DNA of 64,000 nucleotides from Anisus vortex (GCA_949126835.1 OX421505.1:8502587-8566586), one strand, 5' to 3'. Counted from the first letter of the stretch, positions 1 through 11,884 are shown. Program-made: numbers and translations. Notes: generated by a model from the letters alone, not told the origin.

Positions 1-1014
1 AATAAAAATATTTATACATCATATTGGCCTAATCATATAATGTTCAAAACAAAATGGGTAATTAAGTCAAATTTATATAAAAGTAAGCCTAAAATGAAAG
101 ATAATGTAGGCCCTATATATATTGTATATATTTATGGCAGACGTAGATATCCTTTCTCATTTTACTATTGTAGCGTCTCTAGCGACCGCTGCATTGCGGA
201 AAATGGTAACTTTTAGTAACTGTGTATATAGGGATTGTGCATTCTGTTCTATACCTATTCTGTCTATACGTCTTATAAAGTTTGTAGCGGGAAATTTTTC
301 AATTGCCAGGCAATGTTTAAATTGCCGAGCTCAACGTTTTAAAGTTTTAATTTGTATCGTATACGTCTTATAAACTATGTAGCGGGAAATTTTTATATTG
401 CTGGGCAATGTTTAAATTTGCCGGACCAACTTTTTAAAGTTTTAATTCATGTCGTATACGTTGTATAAACTATGATTCATATCGGTTTCAGTTGTTATTG
501 TTTTTCCTGTTGAATTTAAAATTCAATTCTAAGTTTGCTTCCAAAGCAACAATAAATAAATAGCAAAAAACACCAAAAAACAAAAACAAAACAAAAAAAA
601 AATATTGATCTACGACTAATGTTGTAGCAAAAAAATATATCAAACAATCATTTTCGAATTAACAGTACTTTTTAAAAGACATGTGAGTTCTGTTTTACAG
701 AAAGAGTTTAATTACCCAATAAACTCACAAAATTCGATCATAGTGGTCATACTTTGAGCAAGAAATAAAAAAAAATTATTATTATTTGTTTTTCCTTTTT
801 AGTTGTATATTGAATTGGTGTATAATAAAGTGTGCAAAACAAAAATCATTTAAAAAATACTGACCACAAAAAAAAAACATACTTACTTATGTATGTTGCG
901 AAAACAAAACTAAAAAACTATAATGTGTCAAGCATATTCTAAAAAAAAGCCCGTTCGAAGAATCGGGCACATAACGGCTTGTATATATATAAATCTCAAA
1001 AGGAATATGTGGTT

Positions 1015-1041
1015 GGCTGGCTGGCTGGCTGGCTGGCTGGG
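1015..1041. repeat. (GGCT)n microsatellite inside array unit
   Basis: A GGCT tetranucleotide run lies between AAAGGAATATGT and GTATGTACATACC. In sister units the same position holds an ATGT run instead (2609-2630, 19789-19811), while 4883-4904 is again GGCT. Confidence 0.9.
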
Positions 1042-1907
1042 TATGTACATACCGCATAATCTTTTTAAATACTGGACATAAAAAAGTGAAATTTGCTACA
1101 AATATTCTTTGCGTAACGGCGGTGAACACTGTCAAGGTTTTAAAAAAATTAAAATGACCGCAGTGGTCAGTTTGGTCAAAAAACGCGACAAAAACACAAC
1201 TTTTGATTCACATTGTCTTTGCCAGTACAACTTTTTATAGTTTTTTGTCACAAAGCTAAAAAAAAAAAAGGATGCGCTGAGATTATTTTTATGACGTCAT
1301 CAATCTTTGCGCATGGATTTTACCGCAATGAAGGGACATTTTTCATTCATGTTTAAATTGACGTCATCAAACTATGTGCATGGATTTTTATCTCAACTCA
1401 ATGACGGGAACAAATTTTCTTCATGTTTAAATTGTCTACGTGCCGTAAACAACATAAATTCTTTACACTACCAATACTGTAGTTGATTTTCTTAATCTAT
1501 CACTACTTTAATACTTTACACTGTAAATACATGACTTAAAGCTAATTAAAAAATATAAAACTTTACAAACATAGGACAAAAGCAAATAGATATAGTATTT
1601 TTTTTCTATTTCGGGAAGTAATACCGACGCCTTAGTAAGCTTATTTAAACGCAGTGGTCCTGGTTACACTCTATATTTAAGCTTATAATTATATGGCGTC
1701 ATCAAATTTTGCGTATTTATGCGTTTAAGAAGGGAACAAAATTTTGTTTTAATTTGCGTCGTAATTTGTAGAATGCAATATTTAAATGGTTTGAGTTACC
1801 AGAAAATACTTTATTCCCGCTTAAGACTATTGTCTATAACTCCATGGGTTATTTTATCCAGTTCCGAGAACTGGGCACCTTTAGGCTTATCGCCTTGGTA
1901 ACGGCCA

Positions 1908-2062
1908 TTGTTTAAATTACCGGGCAATGTTTAAATTACCGGGCAATGTTTATAATACCGGGCAATGTTTAAATTACCGGGCAATGTTTAAATTACCGGG
2001 CAATGGTTAAATTAACGGGCATTGTTTATATTACCGGGCAATGTTTAATTTGCCGGGCAATG
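1908..2062. repeat. 19-bp satellite, about 8 copies
   Basis: The monomer is TTTAAATTACCGGGCAATG with minor variants such as TTTATAATACCGGGCAATG. It sits between the CGCCTTGGTAACGGCC segment and the GGAACTAACTTTTTAAAG segment of the larger array unit. Confidence 0.95.
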
Positions 2063-2608
2063 TTCAAATTGCTGGAACTAACTTTTTAAAGTTTTAATTC
2101 GTGTCGTATACGTTTTATAAACATTATCATATGGGTTTCATTTGTTATTGTTTTACATGTTGAATAGAACATTTAATTCTAAGTTTGCTTCCAAAGCAAC
2201 AATAAATAAATAAATAGCAAATAAACAAAAACAACACAACATACATCTGCGACTTAATGTTTGTCGTAAAAAAAATATATCAAACAATCATTAAAAAAAA
2301 AAAAAGTACTGTCGAATGTTCTTAATCAATGAATAGAACAAAATATATTCATGTTTTAATTTGCGTCGTAATTTATAGCGGGCAATTTTGTAATTGTTAT
2401 AATGGGTGATGAGTAATGATTTTAACGGGTAATTCATGTTGTAGCGGGCAAATAAAAAATTACCTCACGTTTAAATTCGTGTCGTAGGTCATGCGGGCAA
2501 TCTCATTATAACTGCCTGAGTAGTTATAGTGTATGTAAACATAACGTTTAGCTTGTTCGGAGGACCGGGCACATAACGGCTTGTATATATATAAATCTGA
2601 AAAGGAAT

Positions 2609-2630
2609 ATGTATGTATGTATGTATGTAC
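2609..2630. repeat. (ATGT)n microsatellite inside array unit
   Basis: This is the positional counterpart of the GGCT runs at 1015 and 4883. The flanks on both sides are nearly identical, but the repeated tetranucleotide differs. Confidence 0.9.
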
Positions 2631-3280
2631 ATACCGCATAATCTTTTTAAATACTGGACATAAAAACGTGAAATTTGCTACAAATATTCTTTGCGTTACG
2701 GCGGTGAACACTGTCAAGGTTTAAACAAAATTAAAATGACCGCAGTGGTCAGTTTGGTCAAAAAACGCGAAAAAAACACAACTTTTGATTCACATTGTCT
2801 TTGCCAGTACAACTTTTTATAGTTTTTCGTCACAAAGTTAGAAAAAAAAGGGTGCGCTGAGATTATTTTTATGACGTCATCAAAGTTTGCGCATGGATTT
2901 TTCATTCATGTTTAAATTGACGTCATCAAACTATGTGCATGGATTTTTATCTCAATGATGGGAACAAATTTTCTTCATGTTTAAATTGCCTACGTGCCGT
3001 AAACAACATAAATTCTTTACACTACCAATACTGTAGTTGATTTTCTTAATCTATTACTACTTTAATACTTTACACTGTGAATACATGACTTAAAGCTAAT
3101 TAATAATTTAAAACTTTACAAACATAGGACAAAGCAAATAGATTTAGCATTTTTTTTCTGTTTCGGGAAGTAATACCGACGCATTACTAAGCTTATTTAA
3201 ACGCAGTGGTCCTGGTTACACTCTATATTTAAGCTTATAATTATATGGCGTCATCAAATTTTGCTTATTTATGCGTTTAA

Positions 3281-4009
3281 CCCGATGAGACCGTAAGACC
3301 GCTTAAGCGGTCCAGCGCGCCTCAGTCATTCAGGCCGAGAGACCGCTTAAGCGGTCTAGGAACAGGCCTTGTATAAAGGTAGTAATTTAAGCCATTCCCT
3401 TTTCCAATCCTCCTTTTTAAATCTATAAATAAACCAAACAAACATGGCTGCCCCCATTGACTTTATTTTGCGATCTTTTATAGTAATAGATTGTGTGTAG
3501 TTTATATTGTTTTCGAAGCAAAAAAATGGATAATTCTGAGCCAGGAACATCAATAGAAAAGCGTGCGTGTATAAGACGATTACTATTCAAGAATTGCATT
3601 AAAAATTAGAAGATTTTACTAAATTAGAGGACAATAATGATAAAGATTAGGATTAGGCCTAGCCAGAGGAATAACTTGAATCGTAATCAGACAATGGAGA
3701 TAAATAGTGAGTGAGAAGAGAATGATAGGGCTAGTGTTATTAGGAGATCAGCTGAAAAAATAGCTGCGTACTTGGTCCCTCTGGTGATATTGTTTGGAAG
3801 AAGACATACAAACATATTGACAGATCAATATTTCTGTAGAAAACAAGTAAGCATCTCTTTTACATATTTGAGCTGTTAGATTGTCATTATTTGTCAGATG
3901 TGTGCTGTTTAAGTCCTCATTTCTAAACATCCCCATTTTTCCAATAATTTCCTGTGGCGGGTCCAGGCAGAGGGATTTTTTACTCTCAGCGGGACAAGGT
4001 CTCAAAGGG
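3281..4009. mobile_element. piggyBac-like element, internally deleted (729 bp)
   Basis: The segment is flanked by TTAA at 3277-3280 and 4010-4013. It begins CCCGATGAGACC and ends GGTCTCAAAGGG, so the termini are inverted repeats of the form CCCnnTGAGACC. TTAA target duplication with CCC...GGG ends is the hallmark of the piggyBac superfamily. Two copies of the palindrome GACCGCTTAAGCGGTC lie near the left end (3298-3313 and 3341-3356) and may be subterminal transposase-binding repeats. A short plus-strand start at 3526 reads MDNSEPGTSIEKRA, as might begin a transposase, but it breaks soon and the rest is missing. The interrupted array unit reads continuously across the insertion when compared with 1700-1740, which confirms the boundaries. 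Mobility would need a transposase supplied elsewhere. Confidence 0.8.
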
Positions 4010-4171
4010 TTAAGAAGGGAACCAAATTTTGTTTTAATTTGCGTCGTAATTTGTAGAATGCAATACTTAAATGGTTTAAGTTACCGGAAAAGACTATTGC
4101 TTATAACTCCATGGGTTATTTTATACAGTTCCGAGAACTGGGCACCTTTAGGCTTATCGCCTTGGTAACGG

Positions 4172-4330
4172 CCATTGTTTAAATTACCGGGCAATGTTTA
4201 AATTACCGGGCAATGTTTATAATACCGGGCAATGTTTAAATTACCGGGCAATGTTTAAATTACCGGGCAATGTTTAAATTACCGGACAATGTTTATATTA
4301 CCGGGCAATGTTTAATTTGCCGGGCAATGT
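4172..4330. repeat. 19-bp satellite, about 8 copies
   Basis: Same TTTAAATTACCGGGCAATG monomer, in the same position of the larger unit as the array at 1908. Confidence 0.95.
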
Positions 4331-5395
4331 TCAAATTGCTGGAACTAACTTTTTAAAGTTTTAATTCGTGTCGTATACGTTTTATAAACATTATTTCATA
4401 TGGGTTTCATTTGTTATCGTTTTACATGTTGAATAGAAAATTTAATTCTAAGTTTGCTTCCAAAGCAACAATAAATAAATAAATAGCAAATAAACAAAAA
4501 CAACACAACATAGGTCTGCGACTTAATGTTTGTCGTAAAAAAAATATATCAAACAATCATTAAAAAAAATAAAAGTACTGTCGAATGTTCTTAATCAATG
4601 AATAGAACAAAATATATTCATGATTGAAATTTGCGTCGTAATTTATAGCGGGAAATTTTGTAATTGTTATAATGGGTGATGAGTAATGATTTTAACGGGT
4701 AATTCATGTTGTAGCGGGCAAATAAAAAATTACCTCACGTTTAAATTCGTGTCGTAGGTCATGCGGGCAATCTCATTATAACTGCCTGAGTAGTTAGAGT
4801 GTATGTAAACATAACTTTTAGCCGGTTCGGAGGACCGGGCACATAACGGCTTGTATATATAAAAATCTGAAAAGGAATATGTGGCTGGCTGGCTGGCTGG
4901 CTGGGTATGTACATACCGCATAATCTTTTTAAATACTGGACATAAAAACGTGAAATTTGCTACAAATATTCTTTGCGTTACGGCGGTGAACACTGTCAAG
5001 GTTTTAAAAAAATTAAAATGACCGCAGTGGTCAGTTTGGTCAAAAAACGCGAATAAAACGACACATTTTGGGTTCATGTTAAAATTGCCGTTCCAACTTT
5101 TTATAGATTTTCGATCGATCGCGCTAAAAAAATATAAAAAAAGGATGGCGTTGAGATTTTTTTCAGGATGACGTCATCAAAGTTTGCGCAGAGATAGCTA
5201 GACAGCTTTTTGTTATGACGTCATCAAATTTTGCGTATTCATTTAAAATTAACTTTGCTTCAATGTTTGCTAATGTATTTTATGAATGAATATAACAAAA
5301 TATATTCACGTTTTAATTCGTGTCGTTTACGAAATATAAACTTTGTAGTTGTTGCGTGCAATCTCATTATAACTGCTTGAGTAGTTAGAGTGTAT

Positions 5396-6068
5396 TGTTA
5401 CGTCCACAATCCCCTTGTGGCCAGAGCTGTGTAGATCTTGCTGATAATTCTCGTTAGTCCTAGGGGAGACTTTAATTATTAGTATTTATGTTTCAGTATT
5501 ACACGAACTCTTCTTATAGTCCTGGGCACAAATTCAGTATTTGTATTCCAACATTTCCTTTCTTGTAAATTATGGTAGTAGATAAATCTTATAGTAATGT
5601 ATACAACACAATAGGATAGTAACATGACAAAGAAGCTTCAGTGTAACTGTTGTTGATAGTTTATTTCAGGTGGTATGTTCAATATATACAATATATCTAT
5701 TATGTACAGTTAGAATAAAATAGTGCAAACACAAACGTTCAAAGGAACATATTTTGAAACTCTCTGTCTTTCAGACAAAACAAATCATTAAATACTATCC
5801 GAGTGGTGCAAGGGACAGACCCACTACCAGTAGGGGTGAAAATCATGGTAACATTACAAAACTCATAACAAAACGATATGAACTTCCCCTATTAAATAAT
5901 GAGTCGTTCCCAGACTCTGAGAATTTGAGATCAACACAGAATCCCAGCATTACCTAGAACCTTTCGTTTTCCTACTAAACGTCCTAATATCGCGTGTAGT
6001 AAGAAAAGAGAGAGAGAGGAGAATAAACATTGCGTGTTCCAATTCTTGGAAAAACAAAATACATGACA
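5396..6068 (-). repeat. 3' LTR of retrotransposon copy A
   Basis: A 673-bp LTR, read on the minus strand from TGTCATGTATTTTG to GTGGACGTAACA, so it has TG...CA ends. It is the partner of the LTR at 18283-18955. I count about four substitutions between the two, more than between the LTRs of copy B, so A is the older insertion. GTAT at 5392-5395 matches GTAT at 18956-18959 as a 4-bp target duplication. Confidence 0.95.
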
Positions 6069-6080
6069 CGCCCCCACCCA
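6069..6080 (-). other. polypurine tract of copy A
   Basis: On the minus strand TGGGTGGGGGCG lies directly before the 3' LTR. This purine-rich run is in the position expected to prime plus-strand DNA synthesis. Confidence 0.8.
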
Positions 6081-7343
6081 ATGAAAGAAATAATGTACCA
6101 TAATTACCCAAGTAATACTCAACATGGTACATTTTTCGTACTTAACACTATCGTTTTAACAACCAACAATCAATGGAAGATTATAAGACAATTTAAGCAA
6201 ACATGGCTCACTGGCACAACTAAATTATAAAAAGTGTCACTACCCAATGGTAATTGTGATTATAACGTGATGGACAAATATTTCCCCGTTAGTATTAATA
6301 TTAACTAATGTCTCAACAAGTACAAATAATTCAAAAATATTCTAGTCATTCTTATTTTAACTATGTACAGTTGTGTGGATTTCCACCAAAATTTGCAAAA
6401 AGTCTTAATCTATTTAAACAAATATAACATTGCTCAAACTCTGTCAATTTTCAACAGTTTACTTCTAATATACAAACCAAAAGATAAGTAATACATAACT
6501 CGAATCAAACTATAGGTTACTTCCCCTTTAAATTACAGTGTCAACTTGACATTAACAGGGTTCATACCTAAGATGATGATACTTCCCCTTTTTTCAAATA
6601 CGAGGAAAAAATACACTCTAGTTACGATTACTACAGTAATCTAAATATTAAAATGTAATCCACTATTATGCGTTTTTGGCAAATTTAAAAGTTTAATATA
6701 AAAGATTGTTCAGGGTTGAATGAGTGCCCACCTTTAGGTACCTTTGTTTCCCTCCCTTCCCGGATATATGGAATATATAACAACCTATATACAACATAGT
6801 GAATATCCACTAGTTTTTCCCATTCTATTACCATGATATAACAATTTAGCAATAGATTTCCAATATTATCTATTAATTTATACCAATTAAGATTACATCT
6901 CTTTCTAAGATAAAAATTGTACATATTATTATTTAGTTCCATTCATTAACTAAAATAAAACAAGATAATAAATCAACTAGCTCAAAGTTTTCCCACTTAA
7001 TTGCATGTGATGACAATTACTTTTATCCATCCATATCAAGTAAATACGTGCATATTATATATTTATTGCATCATGCATCAACATTTAAATGGAATTTCTT
7101 TTCCATAATCAAATGAATTTAAAATATATCAGAACATCAATATTATACATGATTATAAGAATTATTAATACTTTTAAAAGACTTGACTTCTGTATGATAC
7201 AAGTATTCTATAGGTATTCCATAATCAAAATTCAAACGAATGATAGGTTATCATGACACATTCTTAATGAATAAGTGAGATGATCTGAAAAAGAAGTATA
7301 GGGTTATTCAGTCAATCATGTAGCACCCGAGATAGATTATCAG
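6081..7343 (-). other. 3' non-coding internal tail of copy A
   Basis: About 1.26 kb between the pol frame and the polypurine tract, nearly identical in reverse complement to 15777-17000 of copy B. It is AT-rich with no frame of note and no sign of an env gene. Its length and conservation in both copies suggest a real part of the element. Confidence 0.8.
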
Positions 7344-10300
7344 CTATGACCTTGTCTCTATCTTGTCGATGATACGGGAAATGGGATACCAGTCGGTCTC
7401 TGTCAAATTACTTAATTTCCCAAAGTCTCTATAAAACTGCAGTGTGTGGTCGGCTTTTGGTACCATCACACAGGGTGTAGACCATTTGCTATCACATTTT
7501 CCTCCTATGTCATCTTCTAACATATACTTTACATCTAATTTAATATGCTCAGGTCTGATGGGGTTAACTCTATATGGATGCTGTTTAATTGGCCTGGCAC
7601 CCTCAGTTAATACTACATCGTGTTCTATTAGATGTGTCCTCCTGGGAACATCTGTAAACAGTGACTTATATTCATGTACCAGCTCAATAATCTTCTCCTT
7701 ATCTTCTACCGGAAGATGTTCTAGCCTTGTATCTAAACTCTTAAGGGCATCTGTATTATTAAGTTTACTTTCTGCAAACTTATATTCTATCCTAGATAAA
7801 TCCGTCGGGACCCTAGCTAATGAAATCATGGGGACCTCCCGTGGTTTACTCTTTTCCCTGGAAACATAGGGCTTAAGCAAATTAATATGGCATACCCTCT
7901 GCTTTTGTCTCCGGTCAGGAGTCTTTATCAAATAATTGACCTCGCCAAGCTTTGACTCTATCTCATAGGGTCCACTAAACTTTGCACTTAAAGGCTGATT
8001 TTGCAAAGGTAGAAACACAAGAACTTTGTCACCTGGCGCAAAAGTTCTAGCTGTAGCTTTACGGTCATAGTTCTGTCTCATACGCTCCTGCATCTGTGGA
8101 AAATGAATCTTCACATGGTTAAAAGCATGATAAAGCCTATTTTTAAATTTATCTACATATGACAAAAGTCCAATCGGTTCACTGTCCGTTAGCCAAGTTT
8201 CATGTAGAAGTTTCAACGGACCTCTGACTGAGTGTCCATACACAAGTTCGAATGGGCTAAACCCCAGGGATTCCTGAGTGGCCTCCCTTGCAGCGAACAG
8301 AACATAAGGCACACCCTTATCCCAGTCTTTCTCGTTTTCATAACAGTACTTTTTAAGCATCGATTTTAATGTCTGATGAAACCTTTCCAGAGCTCCCTGG
8401 CTCTCAGGATGATAGGCACTTGATAGCCTATGGCTTATCCCTAATTGTTCCATGACTTGTTTGAAAATGTTCGAAGTAAAGTTAGTCCCCTGGTCGGACT
8501 GTACTGTCTTCGGTAGGCCATAACGTGTGAAGAAATTTGTCAGGGCGTCTACCACCTTCACTGTTGTTATGTTCCGCAACGGAATGGCTTCCGGGAAGCG
8601 AGTGGATGAACACATGACTGTGAGCAGGTATTGAAAACCGGCTTTTGTTTTCGGCAACGGGCCCACGCAATCAATGAGTATATGACTGAATGGTTCGTCG
8701 AACGCTGGTATCGGCTGGAGTGGAGCGACAGGAATTCGTTGGTTAGGACGTCCTACCATTTGGCATACGTGGCAAGTCTTGCAGTATTGTTCGACATCTC
8801 TTCTCAGTCCTGGCCAGTAGAAGTAAGGGAGGATACGGTGGTGCGTTTTTCGGACTCCCATGTGACCAGCGAAAGGAAGATCATGCGCCATACGCAGTAT
8901 ATCTTGACGATAGCACTTAGGTATTACAATCTGGTGAATACTGTCCCACTCGTTTGTACCTGAGTTGAGCGGTTTCGACTTTCTCATCAACACTTCATAT
9001 TTCATGTAGAAACATTCCGCCATTGCATCTGCAGTCTTTTCGTCAACAGCTTTCATTCTGAGTTGCATTATTACTTCGTCATTCAATTGTTCTTTCACTA
9101 ATTTCTGCTTTGGTGACAAAATGTTATCGTTCTCTGTTGCATCACCAGTTGTTAGTTCAGCAAAGAACGTAGCACTTAAATCGATGTCAGGTGTTTCTGT
9201 TATCACTGTTTCATTCGCATGTGTGTCTTCAGAACAGACAAACACATCTTTCGTTGCACTACACGGCGTAGCAGGAGTCTTTACCGACTTCTTTTTCTGC
9301 ATTGCTCTTGTCAGTGCACATGTTGGGCGTTCATTGGCAGGACGTAGGTTTTTGTCCTCCGCCATCTTTGTCTCCAACACTTTAACCATGGGCTCGACAG
9401 TGACTCTGCCGCCCATAATGTCATTTCCTAATATCATGGAAACGCCTTTGACGGGTAGTGCGCGCCACACTCCCACTACGATGTTACCTGTAAAAATATC
9501 CGACTCGAGTTTTATTCTGTGCAGTGGAGCTTCCACAGCCTCCATACTAGCACCTCTCAGCACAACAGACTCACCGGTACTGGTGGCATCCGTTAACGGC
9601 ACACTGCCCTCCAGGATCACGCTGACAGCAGAACCCGTGTCACGTAATATCTGTATTTTCTTCTTGCTGAGTACATCGACTTCTGTCGACACTGTCCCCT
9701 CGTAGACAAAGGGTCGAAAATCGGATAGGTCGTCCTCTTCCGGGACTTCAGGAACCATCTGTTCCTCACGGCCTTCTGAAAGCATAATAGATTGAGTACA
9801 GCTATTCTCTTTTACCTTAGATAGACTGTTCTCAAAAACCATCGACTCCACAACTATGGGCGATGCCGGCCGCATTTCTTTTGAGTTTCTTGACCCTGTG
9901 TTGCACACTTCTTCTGTCTGCTTGCTATCTTTCTGCACTCTGGCACAGTGTAGAATAGCACCTTGCTTCTTGGTAAGGATCCAACAATCTTTCTTCATGT
10001 GGCCCTCTTTCTTGCAATTGAAACATACCACCTTTGCTTTATTTACATCTGTCTGCTTCCTGAAATGAACTAAGTTACTATTATTATTTACACCACTGTT
10101 CTTATTATTGTTTTCACTTGTCTCTTTTGGTTTACTAGCCTCCTTGGGCTCTGGTTTGTGCACTTTGGGTTTGTCAGCATAATATGGCTTTATGCTGGCG
10201 TGAATTATGGCATAGTTATCTGCCAATCTAGCAGCTTCATGCACATCTTCAACCCCTCGGTCTGAGATGTGGGTTTTAATATCCACTCGAATACAATCAT

Positions 10301-10913
10301 TGAATTCCTCAAACAATATTAGGTTCTTGAGTTTATCAAACTCACTTACATTCTGTGACCTTAGCCACTGTTCTAACATTTTCTCCTTTTGTCTCAAAAA
10401 GTCTACATGAGTTTGATCATATGCCTTCTTTCTGTCTCTAAATAGCTTTCTATATTTTTCTGGTGTCAGGGAATAACTTTTTAGCACCCTATCTTTGATT
10501 ACTTCATAGTCATTTATTTCCTCGGGTGTTAAACTCAACACTACGTCCAATGCTTTTCCTTTGCTGAGAGTTGACCTTAACAATAAAGCCATCTTATCAC
10601 CAGGGAACTGATAATCTACAGCTATCCTCTCAAAAAGCAAAAAGAAATCTTGAACATCTTCTTCTCTGAATATAGGCAAGTGTTGCTTCATTGCGCTAAT
10701 ATCCATACCATTGCTGTCCCTACGATGGTCAGGTCTGTTCATGCGTGCCATCTCTATCTTTTCTCTGCTTTCAATCCTAATTCTTTCATTTTCCCTTTCA
10801 GTTTCTATCCTAATTCTTTCATTTTCCCTTTCAGTTTCTATCCTAATTCTTTCATTTTCTCTTTCAGTTTCTATCCTCATTCTTTCCAATTCCATTCTCT
10901 TCATAGCTAATTG
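7344..10913 (-). pseudogene. gag-pol of copy A, 5'-truncated by nested insertion; RT/RNase H deleted
   Basis: One uninterrupted frame of about 1190 codons. In order it holds a charged coiled coil, a SCAN-like capsid region, a CCHC knuckle (CFNCKKEGHMKKDC), an aspartic protease (RDTGSA), an HHCC zinc site (CKTCHVC), a DDE integrase core (LIDCVGP, QSDQGTNF, ALERFH), a GPY-type C-terminal domain and the first quarter of a reverse transcriptase ending at YPISRIIDKIE. The frame then stops three codons later. The RT palm, the YXDD box and RNase H are absent. The coiled coil carries about three in-frame 33-bp repeats that copy B lacks. The N-terminus is cut off where the LTR of copy B starts; by chance an ATG inside that LTR on the antisense strand (10952) is in frame with the remaining gag. 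Confidence 0.9.
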
Positions 10914-11587
10914 TGTCATGTATATTGTTTTTCCAAGAATTGGAACACGCAATGTTTATTCTCCTCTCTCTCTCTTTTCTTACTACACGCGATATTAGGA
11001 CGTTTAGTAGGAAAACGAAAGGTTCTAGGTAATGCTGGGATTCTGTGTTGATCTCAAATTCTCAGAGTCTGGGAACGACTCATTATTTAATAGGGGAAGT
11101 TCATATCGTTTTGTTATGAGTTTTGTAATGTTACCATGATTTTCACCCCTACTGGTAGTGGGTCTGTCCCTTGCACCACTCGGATAGTATTTAATGATTT
11201 GTTTTGTCTGAAAGACAGAGAGTTTTCAAAAGATGTTCCTTTGAACGTTTGTGTTTGCACTATTTTATTCTAACTGTACATAATAGATATATTGTATATA
11301 TTGAACATACCACCTGAAATAAACTATCAACAACAGTTACACTGAAGCTTCTTTGTCAAGTTACTATCCTATTGTGTTGTATACATTACTATAAGATTTA
11401 TCTACTACCATAATTTACAAGAGAGGAAATGTTGGAATACAAATACTGAATTTCTGCCCAGGACTATAAGAAGAGTTCGTGTAATACTGAAACATAAATA
11501 ATAATAATTAAAGTCTCCCCTAGGACTAACGAGAATTATCAGCAAGATCTACACAGCTCTGGCCACAAGGGGATTGTGGACGTAACA
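10914..11587 (+). repeat. 5' LTR of retrotransposon copy B
   Basis: A 674-bp LTR starting TGTCATGTATATTG and ending GTGGACGTAACA. It matches the LTR at 17013-17686 with only one difference that I can find (AATAATAATT versus ACTAATAATT near the 3' end), which indicates a very recent insertion. ATTG immediately before it (10910-10913) is repeated at 17687-17690. Confidence 0.97.
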
Positions 11588-11592
11588 AAATT

Positions 11593-11610
11593 TGGTGGTC
11601 TCGCCCGGTA
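11593..11610 (+). other. putative tRNA primer-binding site of copy B
   Basis: TGGTGGTCTCGCCCGGTA begins five bases after the LTR end. TGG at this place fits pairing with a tRNA CCA end, and the sequence is identical in copy A (minus strand, about 18260-18277). I cannot name the tRNA with confidence. Confidence 0.55.
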
Positions 11611-11666
11611 TATTTGAGTTCTACTTTTCCTGACCTAGGATTGACAAGATTTGGTAGTCTCGTTCG

Positions 11667-11762
11667 GTAGATTTGAGTTCTACTTTTCTTGATCTAGCTG
11701 ACCTATAAATATTTTGTGACATTAGTAGTACTGAGAGCGGCATATTTGTGTTTCGTTTTCAG
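11667..11762 (+). other. intron-like 96-bp segment in the leader, absent from copy A
   Basis: The segment begins GTAGAT and ends TTTCGTTTTCAG, with a pyrimidine-rich 3' part and a CTGAC that could act as branch point. Copy A (minus strand, junction at 18203/18204) lacks exactly this piece: its leader goes straight from TCTCGTTCG to GACTGTGAAAC. Absence with GT-AG borders is what a spliced RNA intermediate would leave. A chance deletion is the alternative. Confidence 0.6.
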
Positions 11763-11878
11763 GACTGTGAAACTATTCTTTTTAAAAAGAGGAGAGAACT
11801 GGTTTGCGTTCTTATTTCTTGGGAAGTGTGAAGATTCCACGAAGTGTTTAATATATTGTGCAAATTTCTGGACAAATC

Positions 11879-11884
11879 GTAAGT
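11879..11884 (+). promoter_or_regulatory. conserved splice-donor-like GTAAGT upstream of gag
   Basis: CGTAAGTTGGAA lies about 70 bases before the gag ATG. The distant element at 26775-33120 has CGTAAGTTGGAA at the same place (27525-27536) although the surrounding leaders are unalike. Conservation suggests a function, perhaps a donor for a subgenomic RNA. Confidence 0.5.

Larger units (their letters stand above)
280..5395. repeat. complex tandem repeat array, left arm
   Basis: Blocks of about 1.5 kb recur in the same order. One block contains GGGCACATAACGGCTTG, a tetranucleotide run and GCGGTGAACACTGTCAAGG (about 955-1250, 2560-2830, 4830-5050). A second contains GACGTCATCAAA and a segment ending TATGCGTTTAAGAAGGGA (about 1270-1735, 2850-3285). 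A third starts GAAGGGAAC, passes through CGCCTTGGTAACGGCC into a 19-bp satellite and ends with ATGCGGGCAATCTCATT (about 1728-2510, 4013-4780). No coding capacity is visible; the short reading frames are repeat shadows. The array continues at 18956 because a retrotransposon split it at 5395. I do not recognise the family; it could be a tandemly amplified non-autonomous transposon or a complex satellite. Confidence 0.85.
5396..10913 (-). mobile_element. Ty3/gypsy-type retrotransposon copy A, main (3') part
   Basis: This is the 3' portion of an LTR retrotransposon on the minus strand: 3' LTR, polypurine tract, a 1.27-kb non-coding tail, then pol and most of gag. It stops abruptly at 10913, inside gag, where copy B begins. 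The missing 5' part (gag N-terminus, leader, 5' LTR) resumes at 17687-18955. Joining the two parts with one ATTG removed gives the same gag DNA as copy B at about 12275-12300. It is therefore one element interrupted by a nested insertion, not a rearranged duplicate. Inserted in the tandem array with a GTAT duplication. Confidence 0.95.

Noticed and set aside
9121..9705. 194-codon plus-strand frame opposite pol of copy A (and its twin 13382-13966 opposite copy B)
   Set aside because: Antisense shadow of the protease region; its existence follows from codon use of the true frame, which has all the motifs.
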